A DNA stretch of 64,000 nt from Diogma glabrata. Its lineage: Eukaryota; Arthropoda; Insecta; Diptera; Cylindrotomidae. Numbering within the stretch: position 1 is the first letter of the stretch; every line of letters begins with the position of its first letter. Location of the stretch: the NCBI GenBank assembly GCA_963693315.1, contig OY856186.1, positions 370,724,850-370,788,849 of the forward strand, in the 5' to 3' direction. A program made the translations under genes and the position numbers. This document shows positions 20,472 to 31,829 of the stretch, piece by piece. Below the pieces are notes generated by a model, which was not told the origin of the DNA, did not search any database, and saw nothing but the letters and a program-made list of their open reading frames with translations.

Positions 20472-20960
20472 GTAATTTTTTTTGTCACAACAACACATAT
20501 ATACCTTTTAAAACCCTGGCCCACAACAACATGCGTTCTGAGATGTTGATGGACGTTTTTTAAACTTTTGTAGATTGCCCCAAGACTATTGATTCGGGCG
20601 AAGCATTCCGATTGTACGATGCATGGACAAAGAAATCTCTCTGCATTCTGTCACTATGAGAGTGAACTCAACAGTTTAACTGTTTGCACAAACCGATTGA
20701 CAAGTAAAACGGGAGAAAAAATATGGTTGACGAATGATGGATCCGATTTCATACGAGCACTGCTGGTGACGATATTTATAAAACAACAACGAGATCAGAA
20801 ACAGTGTGACGGAGTAGCATGGATTTAATATCACGATTTAATGTTAAATTAAGAATTCGTTTAGCACGCTTTTGAACAGAATTCAAAAGAGATAATATAG
20901 TAACAGATCTTGAACTTGATAACTGCAATAATAGGCTTTTAATGGTTGAAAGGTTCCCCA
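20472..20960 (-). pseudogene. LINE 3' end, second copy of the 12.7-kb family
   Basis: Nucleotide similarity to 12740-13120 is obvious (for example 'gagcactgctggtgacgata' in both). It ends in a short A-run (T-run near 20472-20480 on plus). A minus-strand ORF fragment reads TILSLLNSVQKRAKRIL, matching LALLDSVQKRAIR of the first copy. The protein is otherwise broken. It continues a little further 5' than the homologous break in the first copy. Confidence 0.8.
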
Positions 20961-21519
20961 TCCCTGAGATAGACCATGACACTTAAAATAAAATGTATGG
21001 TCGAAACCCAAAGACATCGATAAAATAAAAAATTTGAACCCGACAGTTGCCGATTTTCCTGTGTATTAAAAAAAATGTTATGTATTTTTATTTTTCACTA
21101 GTTTTGACATAGGGTGGCTCGAAATTTGTTAAGAAATTTCGTGACAAGCAAAGAATAAATTTAAATTGTGGTCGAATATGTTAACCGATTTTATTGATTT
21201 CTTTTTTGTTTGAAAGGTACTTAACAAGGCGTCATAAAAATATTATACAATAATTATTTATATTTTAGAAGTTTTTTTTTCATTTTAATTTCGCAAACAA
21301 AGCGATGTCAAAAAGTATCTTTATCATCTTTCATTTTTCGTTTTTTATAAATCGATTATCTACCCAAAACATATTCAAATTACAGACAGTTGTTTTGTTT
21401 TGTTGATGAAACAATTCCATTTGAATATTTACTAACAAAAAATGTTCATGGAATAAAATTCATTAAAATTCCATATACAAGGAATAAAAAGTTTACATAT
21501 TTAAAATATAAAAATATGG
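20961..21519. other. No gene recognised
   Basis: AT-rich spacer. A 64-codon ORF at 21390-21584 overlaps the start of the dispersed repeat and has no family resemblance. Confidence 0.45.
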
Positions 21520-21799
21520 AGGGGCTGAAATCTCACAGCTCTGAGATAGCAAGACTTCAGTCTGGGTTAAAGATTTTGATATAGTTTTCGGCAAAAAACT
21601 TTTATGAGGACATGGTTTTTAGTTTTGGGCAGCGATGTATATCAAACATTACTCTTTGTTAAGTACATGTATTTGTAATCTCTGTTTAGAAATTTATTAC
21701 AAAACTAACACGAAACATCAATACGTTGTCGGAAAATTATAACAGATCATAAATTAACATAATTTAGTGAAAAGATGATACACTCAGCAAACTCCTCAA

Positions 21800-22400
21800 A
21801 AACCTCTCCATTTAGTGTTTCAAGAAAATATTACAAAATCACAAATTCATATTTCTTTCAAAATTCCAAAAACTAAATAAAATTAAAAATTCAAACTTTT
21901 TTCAAACAAAATTCTAAAAATATTGCAAAGATATTAAACAATATTAAAAATTGTAACTTTTGTCAAAATTATAATAAAACAAAAATTTTAAATTTTTCAA
22001 AATTCTAAAAATATTTCAAAAATTCTTACAAAATCAAAAATTAAAACTTTTTCAAAATTCTAAAAATATATATAAAATTCAAAAATTTTTTTTCAAAATT
22101 CTAAAAATATTCCAAAAATTAGAATAAAATCAAATATTTAAACTTTTTCTAAAGTCTAAAAATATTCCAAAAATTCTTAAAAATTCAAACTTTTTCCAGG
22201 ACTCTAAAAATATTGCAAAAATTATAACAATATCAAAAATTGAAACTTTTTCCAAAATTATAAAATTACAATAAAATTTAAAATTTTTCCAAATTCTAAA
22301 AATATTCCAAAAAAATATTCCAAAATACTCTTACAAATTCAAAAATTGAAACTTTTTCAAAATATTTCAAAAACTATAACAAATCCAAAAATTTCCATGT
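21800..22400. repeat. Degenerate AT-rich tandem repeat, about 50-60 bp
   Basis: Repeats of the form 'aaattctaaaaatattccaaaaatt...aactttttc' recur roughly ten times inside copy A. The same array, as reverse complement, occurs in copies at about 37.6-38.05, 50.24-50.40 and 59.6-60.0 kb. Confidence 0.8.
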
Positions 22401-22439
22401 TCAATTATATTTACGTAAACAAACAGCTAAATTTTTTTT

Positions 22440-23090
22440 TCCCAAAAAATTATCTAAAAAAATAAATGAAATCATTTCTTTGACACACTTGACAATATTT
22501 TTTGACAAACTTATAAAGCAATAAAATTCTCAATAATAATAATTTCATGTTCATTATGCATTTCAATTCATACAAATAACTAATTTTATTTTTTTCTAAA
22601 AAAATAAATAAAAATCATTCTTTTGCCACACTTGACATTATTTTTTTGACTAACTTATAATTCTCAATAGTAATAATAAAATTTCATGTCGTACAAATAA
22701 TTAATTTTATTTTTCCAACAAATTGTGTAAAAAATAAATAAAAATCTTTCTTTTGACACACTTGATAACATTTTTTTGACTAACTTATAATGCCATAATT
22801 CTCAATAATTATAATAAAATTTCTTGTCAAACAAAAAATTAATTTTATTTTTTCCAAAAAATTGGGTATAAAAATAAATAAAAATCTATCTTTTGACACA
22901 CTTGACAACTTTTTTTTGACAAACTTATAATGCCATAATTCTCAATACATAATAATAATAAAATTTCATTTCAAACAAATAATTAATTTTATTTTTTTCC
23001 AAAAATTGGGTAAAAAAATAAATAAGAATCTTTCTTTTGACACACTTGACAACATTTTTTGTTAAACTTATAATGTATAATCTAGTTTTT
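22440..23090. repeat. Tandem repeat of about 128-144 bp, five units
   Basis: 'gacacacttgaca' (or a close variant) recurs near 22486, 22630, 22758, 22896 and 23040, each followed by 'tttttgac', 'acttataatgcc' and 'ataattctcaata'. Corresponding copies elsewhere in the window carry about two or three units. Confidence 0.82.
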
Positions 23091-23140
23091 GATCTCACAT
23101 ACCAATCCCGACCATCAAGATTTCTTTTGTTTTGGACCAT

Positions 23141-25275
23141 CCTCTATCTATATAGCCAATAAACATTTATGTGTCCGTCTGTGTGTGGGTGGGTGACCTT
23201 TCTGCATATGATCTTGATGAAATTTTGGCAAATGATACAGGTTCACTTGAAAATGGTAGATCTGGATTCATTTCAAATTTGGACAAACTGGCGGGGATCT
23301 CCCAAACGCCTCAAAGTTTAAATCTTGAATAACTTCTAATCCCGGCTTATGATCTTATGGAATCTTGGTATATAAATGTTTAGTACTGTTTCCAATATTT
23401 CTGCATACCAACTTCCACTTTGTCACTTCCGGTTAAAAAGTTTTTTTTTCAGGTGTTTATCCCTACTGTAGCCTAAAATTACAGATCGATTCTCATAAAA
23501 CGTTGGTAAAAGCTTTCAAGTAACATGAGATTTTATCAGCTTTTGGAGTACATTGGAAAAAGGGTTGGGGGGTCCACCATACAACAGGTGGATTTTCCAC
23601 TATGTTTTTTATGTTTGTTGGGAGCATACAACATTCGTTCGTTAATGAATTTTGATGAAACTTTGGAAAAAGATGCAAATATGTATGGCAAGGAACTGAT
23701 TGATTTTTGAGCGAAAGTGAACAAAGTGGTGGGGGTGTTCAATACACCTGTGTTTTTGGAAACTTCAATAACAGCTGTACCTGATAATCGAATTGGATGA
23801 AACTTGGTACATAAGCATTTAGTACGGTTCACAACAGTTCTGCATCCCAATTTCCGGTTTTTCACTTCCGGTAAAATATTTTTTTTTGTACTTTTTTTAA
23901 GTTTTTTCATTGTCTTTATGCACACTGCAGCCTACAATAATGAAATGATTATGATGAAAATTATTGAAAAGGTTCCAATTAGTGTGACCTTTTGAGACAC
24001 ATTGATCAAAGTGGCGAGGGTCTACGCATACAAATGCTGACTTTCTACACTTCTTTTTAAAGTTTGTTGGTAGCATATAGACTTCATTCATTAATTTAAT
24101 TTAATTTAATGACACTTTGAAAAAAGATGGAGACTTAAATAACAAAGAACTGATTAGTTTTTGGACAATATTGGGATGAGTGGTGGGGGCCTATTTATTT
24201 TGTCACCATTTGTTCAATGTTTGTTGGGAGCATACAACATTCGTTCGTGAATGAATTTTGATGAAAGTTTGGAAAAAGATGCAAATATGTATGGCAAGAA
24301 ACTGGTTAGTTTTTGAGCGATAGTGAACAGAGTGGTGGGAGGTGTACCATACACCCGTTTTTCTTAAAGCTCATTTCGGTATCTGATAATCGAATTGAAT
24401 GAAACTTGGTACATAAGCATTTAGTACGGTGTACAACAGTTCTGAATCCCAACTTCCGGTATTTTACTTCCGGTAAAAAAAAGGTTTTCTAATTTTTTTA
24501 AATTTTTTCAGTGTCTTAATAGTGCCTACTAGTGCCTACAATAATGAAGTGATTATGATGAAACCAAAGGAAAAGGTTTCAATTAGTGTGAGAAGATAAT
24601 TTTCATCTTTTGGAACATATTTATTTAAGTTGCGGGGCTCTCCCATACAATTGCTGACTTTTAACACTTTGTTTTTAAAGTTTGTTGGGAGCATACAGAA
24701 TGAAATCTTAATCAATTTTAATGTTACTTTGAAAAAAGATGGAGACTTAAATGACAAAGAAATGATTAGTTTTTGGACAATAACTGTATAAGTGGTGAGG
24801 GGCCTCCCGAACACCTGTTTATTGTTTCAATGTTTGTTGGAAGCATACAACATTCGTTCGTGAATGAATTTTGATTACACTTTGGAAAAAGATGCAAATA
24901 TGTATGGCAAGGAACTGATTAGTTTTTTAGCGATAGTGAACAAAGTGATAGGGGGTTGGCAGAGCACTTTTTTTAGAAGTTTTTTAACATCTATATCTGA
25001 TAATCAAATTGGATGAAACTTGGTACATAAACATTTAGTACAACAGTTCACAACAGTTCTGCACCCCAACTTCTGGTTAAATTTTTTTTTACTTTTTCTC
25101 GTACAACAGAATTTATGTTTGTTGGGATACTACTGCTTTTTTTCATATTTCTATAATTAGAGCTACGTGAAATCTATAACATTGGTTAGCTTTTAATTAA
25201 AGTATTTGATGGATATTAGCTCATTATATATCCAGAACACTATGTTTCCAGAGCTGTGGTGAAGTCAGCCTATGC
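23141..25275 (+). repeat. Composite repeat 'R2' with about three tandem units of ~610 bp
   Basis: 'gtttgttgggagcatacaac' starts near 23613, 24219 and 24832, giving offsets of 606 and 613 bp. Each unit includes 'gatgaaactttggaaaaaga', 'aaggaactgatt', 'ggatgaaacttggtacataa' and 'cttccggt'. The left end (23140-23300) carries 'gtgtccgtctgtgtgtgggt'. A single-unit relative lies at 55200-56262, and a fragment at 50172-50228. It is non-coding, with many stops. Confidence 0.85.
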
Positions 25276-25524
25276 ATCAGCGTCGCAATATTTTTTTAAA
25301 ACTCGTTGTGAAATAGGAATTACAATATCAACAAGCAATAACGTGTCATTATCAAGAAATACTCCAAAGGTATGATTAAGGGTGCTACAGTTGGCTGAAT
25401 TAAGTTCATCCGCAAGTGCCCCTAAGATATCGCCTAGGCCCTAGGTGATTTCAATTGATTGCTGAATAAACCGTGCATCTGAAATCATAAAATAAAGACA
25501 AATATTCCGCCGGAGAAGTCAAAG

Positions 25525-25713
25525 TTGAAATTCAAACCAGTTTCAAAGTTCCAGTCGTTGAATAAGTTCGGTCAAGTTTTAAATTCGGGATATTTCTTTT
25601 GTCATGATGTAGGGCACACTTCTCGAATGTGTAGTCAAGAACACCAGCAACAACTACGCAGAAGATCACGAAAATGTTCACTTCCCTACAATAATTATTG
25701 TCAACGATCATAT
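25525..25713 (+). pseudogene. Retrotransposon Gag zinc-knuckle remnant
   Basis: A 68-codon ORF contains YFFCHDVGHTSRMC. Spacing matches a CX2CX4HX4C nucleocapsid knuckle with Tyr in place of the first Cys. It lies directly left of an LTR at 25714, so it may belong to an older element into which that LTR element inserted. Confidence 0.55.
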
Positions 25714-26362
25714 TGTTACAATTCTACATAGTCGCAATAAAATACAAAACAAAATTGTATTCAACCTCAACTTCAAAATTATTATATATTTCAAAATTAA
25801 AATCCCCTTCACATTGTTTCTAAGAACAAAGGTCAGAGCAAAAACGTTAAATAATTTTCTCGAGTTTCCTTTGTATAGAAATTTTGGACATACTTAGAAT
25901 ATTTGAAAAAATTAAGCAGAATTGTATATAAGTGAATTAATTTTATTTTAGACTGTGATGATGTAAAGTTTAATTAAATTAGACTGCGATAGTGTTAATA
26001 GTTTAAATGGAAAGTGATTATGTAAAATGAAATTAATTGTAAACGAAACACTGCATCGTGAACAGAATATAAAACCGTGTAAATAGAAGTATAGTTTTTA
26101 ATTGTTTAAAATTGTTATCCAATAAAAATATTTAGGTGTATATGGACTGGAAAATTGTAAAATCAGCCGTTGGAATTTTTAAATCTGTTGAATATTCGTG
26201 TTAAAGAATTTAGTTTTTGGAATTGTTTTCCTGTTGTTGTGAAACAAGAGCTGTATTGAATACTTTTTTTTGTTGTTGTTGCTTACTAATCAGTAATCGA
26301 ATTCAGGAGATTTTGGGAATTATGTTTACGAATTGAGAGTCAGACCACTTCGAAGAAAGGTT
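25714..26362 (+). repeat. 5' LTR (about 650 bp)
   Basis: Longer than the right LTR by roughly 300 bp, mostly between 25770 and 26090. The extra part contains 'gtaaacgaaacactgcat' and 'ccgtgtaaatagaagta', which is also found, duplicated, at 45.29-45.50 kb, so this may be the ancestral LTR content. Confidence 0.65.
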
Positions 26363-26689
26363 AAAAACGTAAACTTTTCTTAAGTAAATTAAAGGGTTCT
26401 ATTGAAGAAGGAACTAAAACAACGGGAATTGTCAACAAGCAGAAACAAAAGTGCATTGATGCTACGGGTTCGAGTGGAAGAGTAATAAAATTTACCAGTT
26501 CCGATTAGTTACAACAAATACTGATTCAATAGTAGCTGATGATGAGAAAAATTTAGTTGCAGAAACAACAACTGCATTAGCATCTGGAAACTGCGATTTT
26601 CGATGGTAGAAGATGGTAAAAGATGCTATCATTGATAGTTGCACTTAAAGGGAAAACAGTTGAAGTAAAAGGCGGTGTCGTAAAACGAC

Positions 26690-27130
26690 CACAAAAACTA
26701 TGCAGAAGTAATGAACGAGATGGAGCGAAAATACGGCAGCGATCATAAGATAGCGTTATACAGAATGGAGCTAAAGGGTCGCTTGCAACAAAATGAAGAA
26801 TCTCTTTGCAGGACTAGTCCTCGTTCATTTGGCACACTGCACTCAACCGTATTTTATGGAGTAAATGAAGATCGAGGCCTTCATTGACGATATCCAAAGT
26901 ACAGAAACAAGAATAACAGTAATGGTTAAACCTAAGGCGACTTTCCACGAAACAGTCACGCATTGCAATGTGAGATGACAAATAGGAGTTGAATGCCCTA
27001 TGTTGGATGCAGAAAATGGAATGTAGATGGAACTTCAGAGGAGAAGTTTTGGCACACAGAGATGTAGAAGCGACATCAGATGCTGGGAAGGAAACGCCTG
27101 TGTTGGGTATGTATAGGAAATCGGGCCCTA
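26690..27130 (+). pseudogene. Decayed Gag-like region
   Basis: Forward pieces in shifting frames include DHKNYAEVMNEMERKYGSDH then ALYRMELKGRLQQNEESL, and later IEAFIDDIQSTETRITVMVK then PKATFHETV. These resemble the Gag of some gypsy-like elements, with an 'ERRFGS..H...LY..EL..R' pattern and a 'FIDGI.D.ET' pattern. A RCW near 27075 may be the start of a zinc knuckle broken by a shift. Confidence 0.6.
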
Positions 27131-27257
27131 TCTCACAGGACCGCTGCAACAGGAAGCGTGATAGATCTTCGTATCCTATTCAATAGAAGCCAGTTGAAGG
27201 TAAAACTGTAAAGCCAAGAGGCTTTTCGAAAAGAGGTCCTAGTGGCGGACATTATGG

Positions 27258-27524
27258 ATGAAGTCATTTTGGGGAATTGACTTCATGAAAATGAATGGAT
27301 TCGTCTTCGATTTGGGACGTGGGATACTAAAGATTAATAATGTTGAAATTTCACTACTGTTTAATAATGCAGAGTTAACAGACATTGGAAGTGATGAGAA
27401 ACAATCATCTAAATCGAGTGGAAGAGAGCTCAAACAACACAGACGTGTAATCAAAGTGCAAAAAATGGGAAGGAAGCCAAGTTGGATGCCTAACAAAGCA
27501 GATAGTGTGAGAAACTTAAATTAA
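27258..27524 (+). pseudogene. Gypsy protease-RT linker fragment
   Basis: An 88-codon frame starts near MKSFWGIDFMKMNGFVFDLG followed by RGILKINNVEISLL, which fits the region between protease and RT of gypsy pol (a 'LG.DFL...G...D...' pattern). The second half is charged and not clearly matched. It looks like pol deleted from here to near its end. Confidence 0.5.
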
Positions 27525-27731
27525 GTGGTTCAAAATGCAAAATAGGAATGGTTCAGAGATACGTAGAATAAAAGGAGAAGGTCACAAGTAACGAAAATGT
27601 AGACTCATCAGCGTTGAACTAAGAAATGGCCATGAACTTAGAAAAGGACAGAAAGTAGTTCTAAACAGCATGATAAATAGAAAAAAAAATGGAATTCAAC
27701 AACAGGGATGAACAGGCTTAGGTGGAGGTAA

Positions 27732-28078
27732 TGTTACGTTTCTACATAATCGCAATAAAATGCAAAACAAAAAAGAATTATTTTTTAATTGTGAATAAAG
27801 TTTAAGTGTTATTTTATAGAACTATTTTGTGTATTATTTTGGACGCAGTGGATTGGAAATTTTTACAATCAACCGTTAGAATTTTTAAAGCTTTTGAATG
27901 TTCTTGTTAAAGTATAATGTTTGCAGAATTGTTTTCCTGTTATTGTGAATTAATAGCGGTGTTGAATACTTAATAAAACCTTGGTGTTTTTGTTTACTAA
28001 CCAGTGATTGAATTCAGACGGAGATTTGAAGAATTACATCTATCGAATTGAGAGTAAGGCTAGTTCGAAGGAAGGTTG
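27732..28078 (+). repeat. 3' LTR (about 350 bp)
   Basis: Starts TGTTACGTTTCTACATAAT after a purine-rich tract and parallels the left LTR to the common 'tcgaag.aaggtt' end. The exact 3' border is uncertain, because no canonical CA end with target duplication was found. Confidence 0.65.
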
Positions 28079-28322
28079 GGAAAAATTCTTGTTCTTCGGC
28101 ATTAACCGTATAAGGTCTTTCTTAGAATGACCATGACCATGACTTGACATACTATTTACGATGTAGAGACCTTTGATATTGAACCAAGTATGTCAACAGC
28201 CTTTGATTAAGTCCTTCAATGTTTTAGAATCGATTAAAAATAAATTTCAATGTAGATATTCAGATTCTTCAGAAACAATTAAAAATTCAGCGGATATTAT
28301 TTTAAAATATGAATCCACTCCT

Positions 28323-28430
28323 GCAGCCAAATTCTGTAACTGTGAAGCGGTGAAGTGATAAAAACTTCTTCGTTTCTTTTCATTAAAAAACTTATCACTT
28401 CACCGCTTCACAATTACAGAATTTGGCTGC
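28323..28430. repeat. Inverted repeat, 39-bp arms with one mismatch
   Basis: Left arm 28323-28361 starts GCAGCCAAATTCTGTAA. The right arm is 28392-28430, with a 30-bp loop. It would form a long hairpin in RNA or cruciform DNA. It may be a small foldback element; no coding. Confidence 0.85.
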
Positions 28431-29384
28431 TGTATTATATAATGTTTATTAAGGTTAAGGTATCATATTCGAAAAGGATGATCATGTGAAGACGATGAAT
28501 TAATGCCCATTTAGGGAATGGACCTCTCCAGCAATTAGAAATTTCTGAGAAAGCTAAGGAATTTTTATACTCATAAAGTTTATTATCAATTCACTCACAT
28601 CAACTCTTTGACGTTAAAAACGCCCCGTCTACTACATGCAAAGAAGTTTAATCGGATGTTCTTAATCGATTAAATACTGTCAACATTAAAATTAATTACC
28701 ATTTGTTAGGTTAAGATATTTAATATCTCTGGACTACAAACTGTCAAACCACTTTTGAAAATTGAAATAAAATAATATTTTGGAGCTGTATGATACTGGA
28801 AACTCTTAGTTGTTGCCACTGATACTAGTCCATATGGCATGGGCATTTCTCTTTCCCATTAGGTGAATATGGAGTTGATCTGATTTGTTTACGTCAAGCC
28901 AAGAAGCATAAACTGTCAGTTTTGCTATGAAAAAATTTCACAAGTACATTTACAAACACAAATTTTTACTTTACTCTGATTCTCAACTCTCAAAACTTTG
29001 CTACTGTAGTAAAAACTTCTCGTTTACAACGCCGGAACGTAAATTAAGATATTAACAATTACAAATGTCAACATCGGTCAGGAAAGGAAATAGAAAATGT
29101 TGATGGACTTCACTTACTTAATGGCAAGAAGTACATACAGGTGCAATTCAAACCGTCAATTCAATTCCAGAATTGCCAGGTCTCTTGTATGAAATATTTT
29201 TAAGACATCAACAGATATGTTTAAGATTTTTGTACTAAATATCTAGACTAGAGCCATTTTTGATTGTTGCCAATCAAGGCGAAACTAATCTTTGACATAG
29301 GGTCAATTAATTGTCATATATGGTTGGATATATAGACAACATTAGGGGAATATTTATTTGAGGAGATTTTTGTGAGCGATTAAG

Positions 29385-29470
29385 CTGCTTCGTGCTGGGA
29401 TTCGAACTCACGCTCATCAGAGATACCTGTTCAAATTCCTGGTGTCCTACCCACTCAGCCACATCGTCGA
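29385..29470 (-). repeat. tRNA-derived (SINE-like) sequence, minus strand
   Basis: The minus strand carries an A-box-like TGGCTGAGTGG (near 29460-29450) and a B-box-like GTTCGAATCCC (29407-29397), about 50 nt apart, as in Ser/Leu-type tRNAs. Acceptor-stem ends do not pair, so a functional tRNA is unlikely. A related copy lies immediately to the right in the opposite orientation. Confidence 0.6.
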
Positions 29471-29477
29471 TGATGAA

Positions 29478-29571
29478 ACGTGTGGCTTAGAGTTTAAGAC
29501 ACAAGAGATTTGATCAGGTGTCTCTGATGAGTGTGAGTTTAAATCCCAGCACGACACACACAAAAAAAAAT
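29478..29571 (+). repeat. tRNA-derived (SINE-like) sequence, plus strand, with A-tail
   Basis: Shares 'tctctgatgag.gtgagtt' and 'aatcccagcacga' with the minus-strand copy. The A and B boxes are weaker (TGTGGCTTAGAG; GAGTTTAAATCCC). It ends with 'acacacac' and nine A. The two copies form a head-to-head inverted pair. Confidence 0.55.
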
Positions 29572-29830
29572 TTCATTGAAGTTTTTCTAGGAGAAAACGA
29601 AAAATGATTTCGAATTGCAAAATTCAAATTAATTAATTGCAATAGGTACCCTTGCAATAGGTACCTAATTCCAATAGGTAGCTAAGCCAAATGTCAGATT
29701 AATTTAAAAATCGAATGCAACCGCTGTGACCTCTGAATTGTAATTTATTTTAATTTATTTTGGTCTTCCAGACGCGATTTACACGGACAACGGTCCGCCA
29801 TTTAATTCGTACAAACTACTAACATGAGTT

Positions 29831-31304
29831 ATACTTGAGTTACATTACAACATGAAACATTAAATAGAATTAGAATGCAGAATTCGTGTTTTCATTAGAA
29901 TGTATGTTGCGGTCACTTACTAACCCTCATGCTTTACTACTCGTATAATATTAGTATTCATTCTCTGCTCTTTAACAAATAATTATTGTATTTAAGTACA
30001 CTGATATACTACTCCGTACTTAAACAAATAAAACCGCAACTTCTTTCGACACAATCAAATACTAATAACTCACATAGTCACAAAACAAACATTAAATACA
30101 AAAACGTGAATATAAATATGTTATTCTGAATACACAATGTTATATCTTAGAAACAAAAACCAACCCACAAATGATCTTAGATAAATTAACAAAAACATCT
30201 TAACAAGAAAAAATAAATACAACAACAAAACTTATGTGAGAAACTAAAAGTTAACAAAACAACAATAAATTCATTCAATAAGTATATTTTCTATACAATT
30301 TTTTTTTAAAATTTATAATAGACATTTTTTTTCTATTATTTCTTGCTTCGCTAAAAGGTATGCAAATAAATAAAAAAAAACTAAATTTAAATAATAATTA
30401 TTTATTTTTAGTATTTATCTATTTAAATAACAACAAAAACATATACGTTTATGATGAAGTTAGTCGCAATCATTGATCGTTCGCATTGTAACAATATGAT
30501 TCACTAATTATCTACGGTTCATTTTCTTACTTCATTTTTTTTAAAACATAATAAAACTTAAAGTTGAAAGTAAGAAGAGAATGAATACAATGTAACAACT
30601 TAAGTATGTTAAGTTTTTTTTAACTTTAACAATACATAAGAGATGAAATTTGAATAGCGGAAGAAGATATCGAAAAAAAGCTTGAAATAACAACACAAAC
30701 GCAAAGTAACTGTATGATGGGAATACAGTTCGACCGGCGACTGTGGGTTGAAAAACGCTAAACTTTTCAGAAAAACAAAAATTTCGTGAGCTTAATATTT
30801 ATTTAGTTGGATCCCTTGTAGCGGGACTTGCCCCTCGAACATCAAATAGGATTTTAACATCATTTCTTTACTCAAAATATCGTATTTATCTGCCTCAAAA
30901 CAATTTTGGAAAAGTAAGTACAAAATCATCATACACAAAATTGTGCATAAGACATTTCATGCACATGATGTGCATCATACCGTGCATCATATATGCACAC
31001 AAACGTTAGCACACAGTAAAAAACGAAGCGAAACGAAATTTATTTAATGATAAGAAAAATAAAATATAATATAAGAATAATAAACAAAGAATAAGAATAA
31101 TAAACAAACAAATGGCTGGTTTCATATAACTTTTTATGAGATAATATGATTTGCGTAATAATAAATTAATGAATCTTATTTAATTTCTATCTAAAATTAT
31201 ATGCGAAAGAAATTTTTTTGTTAAGGTTAATGAAAATATTCACGAAAAACAAACGGGCAGATTAAACAATTAATTTTGGTGATTCCCAAAAATATTATTA
31301 TATT
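29831..31304. other. No gene; very AT-rich
   Basis: No ORF of note. Around 30940-31015 'gtgcat' and 'atgcac' words cluster in both orientations, a small local repeat. Confidence 0.45.
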
Positions 31305-31785
31305 TGAGCAATTTCACGCAAGTTCAGCAAATTTTTGGGAAATTTTGACTTGACCCCTTTTAATTTTGATTATTTTTTGTTTATGGATAGTCTTTCATAA
31401 ATAAAAAATACAAGTTCTCTTAGAATTTTTTTTTCGACCAGGGGTCTTCATTGTAGAAAAACTACTCAATCGATTTTCATAAATGATATGTCGTTGAATA
31501 GGTATTAGAACAAAGTTTTTAAAAATGTACACTGTTAATTTTTTGATATAATTTTTAACGGTGTAACATAAGAAAAAACGGTGTAATTGAAAAAAAATGG
31601 CATAGCCTTTTTTTTTTTTTTTTAAACTAAATTGAAGCTTATTTTATATCTAACCACTTGTGAAAGCTTAGGAGATGCATTATTTTTTGATTTAAAGATA
31701 AAATTCGTTGTGCATATGACTGTCGGGAATCAGTTTTTTTGTTCTGAAGGAAAATTATAAAAATGGCGATTTTTAGATTCAGATT
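31305..31785 (+). repeat. Left long inverted repeat
   Basis: About 480 bp matching the reverse complement of 34075-34590, ending near 'aaaattataaaaatggcg'. Many matched blocks of 15-40 bp are separated by small differences. Confidence 0.82.
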
Positions 31786-31829
31786 TTTTTTTTATGTTAA
31801 ATATCAAATATTTTATTATTAAATGAACT

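Larger units (their letters stand above)
21520..23140 (-). repeat. Dispersed composite repeat 'R', copy A (inverted relative to other copies)
   Basis: Read on the minus strand the order matches 36.9-38.4 and 58.9-60.2 kb: a GGTCGGGATTGGTATGTGAG block, a tandem part with 'aagtgtgtcaaa', an AT-rich tandem with 'ttttggaatatttttagaat', then 'taaatggagaggtttttgag', 'gtttgatatacat', 'ttgccgaaaactatatcaaa' and 'tctcagagctgtgagatttc'. It is non-coding. Copy A has about five units of the 'aagtgtgtcaaa' part, more than the other copies. Confidence 0.88.
25714..28078 (+). mobile_element. Deleted gypsy-like LTR retrotransposon
   Basis: Two related direct repeats (25714-26362 and 27732-28078) start TGTTAC and share 'tctacatagtcgcaataaaa'-type and 'gaattgttttcctgtt' blocks and a common end. 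Between them lie about 1.37 kb with decayed gag pieces and a short protease/RT-linker ORF. A purine-rich stretch 'aggtggaggtaa' sits just before the right LTR, in the polypurine-tract position. Most of pol is absent. The PBS is not clear. Confidence 0.75.
28790..29830 (+). pseudogene. Gypsy pol remnant: RNase H and integrase core pieces
   Basis: Near 28809-28860 the plus strand reads VVATDTSPYGMGI, a TDASPYG-type RNase H start. Near 28930-29000 it reads KKFHKYIYKHKFLLYSDSQL, the FHxYLYGxxF...TDH-like part. At 29762-29815 it reads GLPDAIYTDNGPPFNSYK, the integrase segment around the second catalytic Asp. The order is that of Ty3/gypsy pol. A SINE-like pair separates RNase H from integrase. Frames are broken throughout. 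Confidence 0.78.

Noticed and set aside
27239..27496. 85-codon minus-strand ORF opposite the gypsy linker
   Set aside because: Antisense shadow of the plus-strand frame with FWGIDFMKMNGFVFDLG.
29385..29470. Functional tRNA gene (Ser/Leu-like)
   Set aside because: A- and B-box-like motifs are present but the acceptor arms do not pair and no good anticodon arm was found. Better explained as tRNA-derived SINE sequence.
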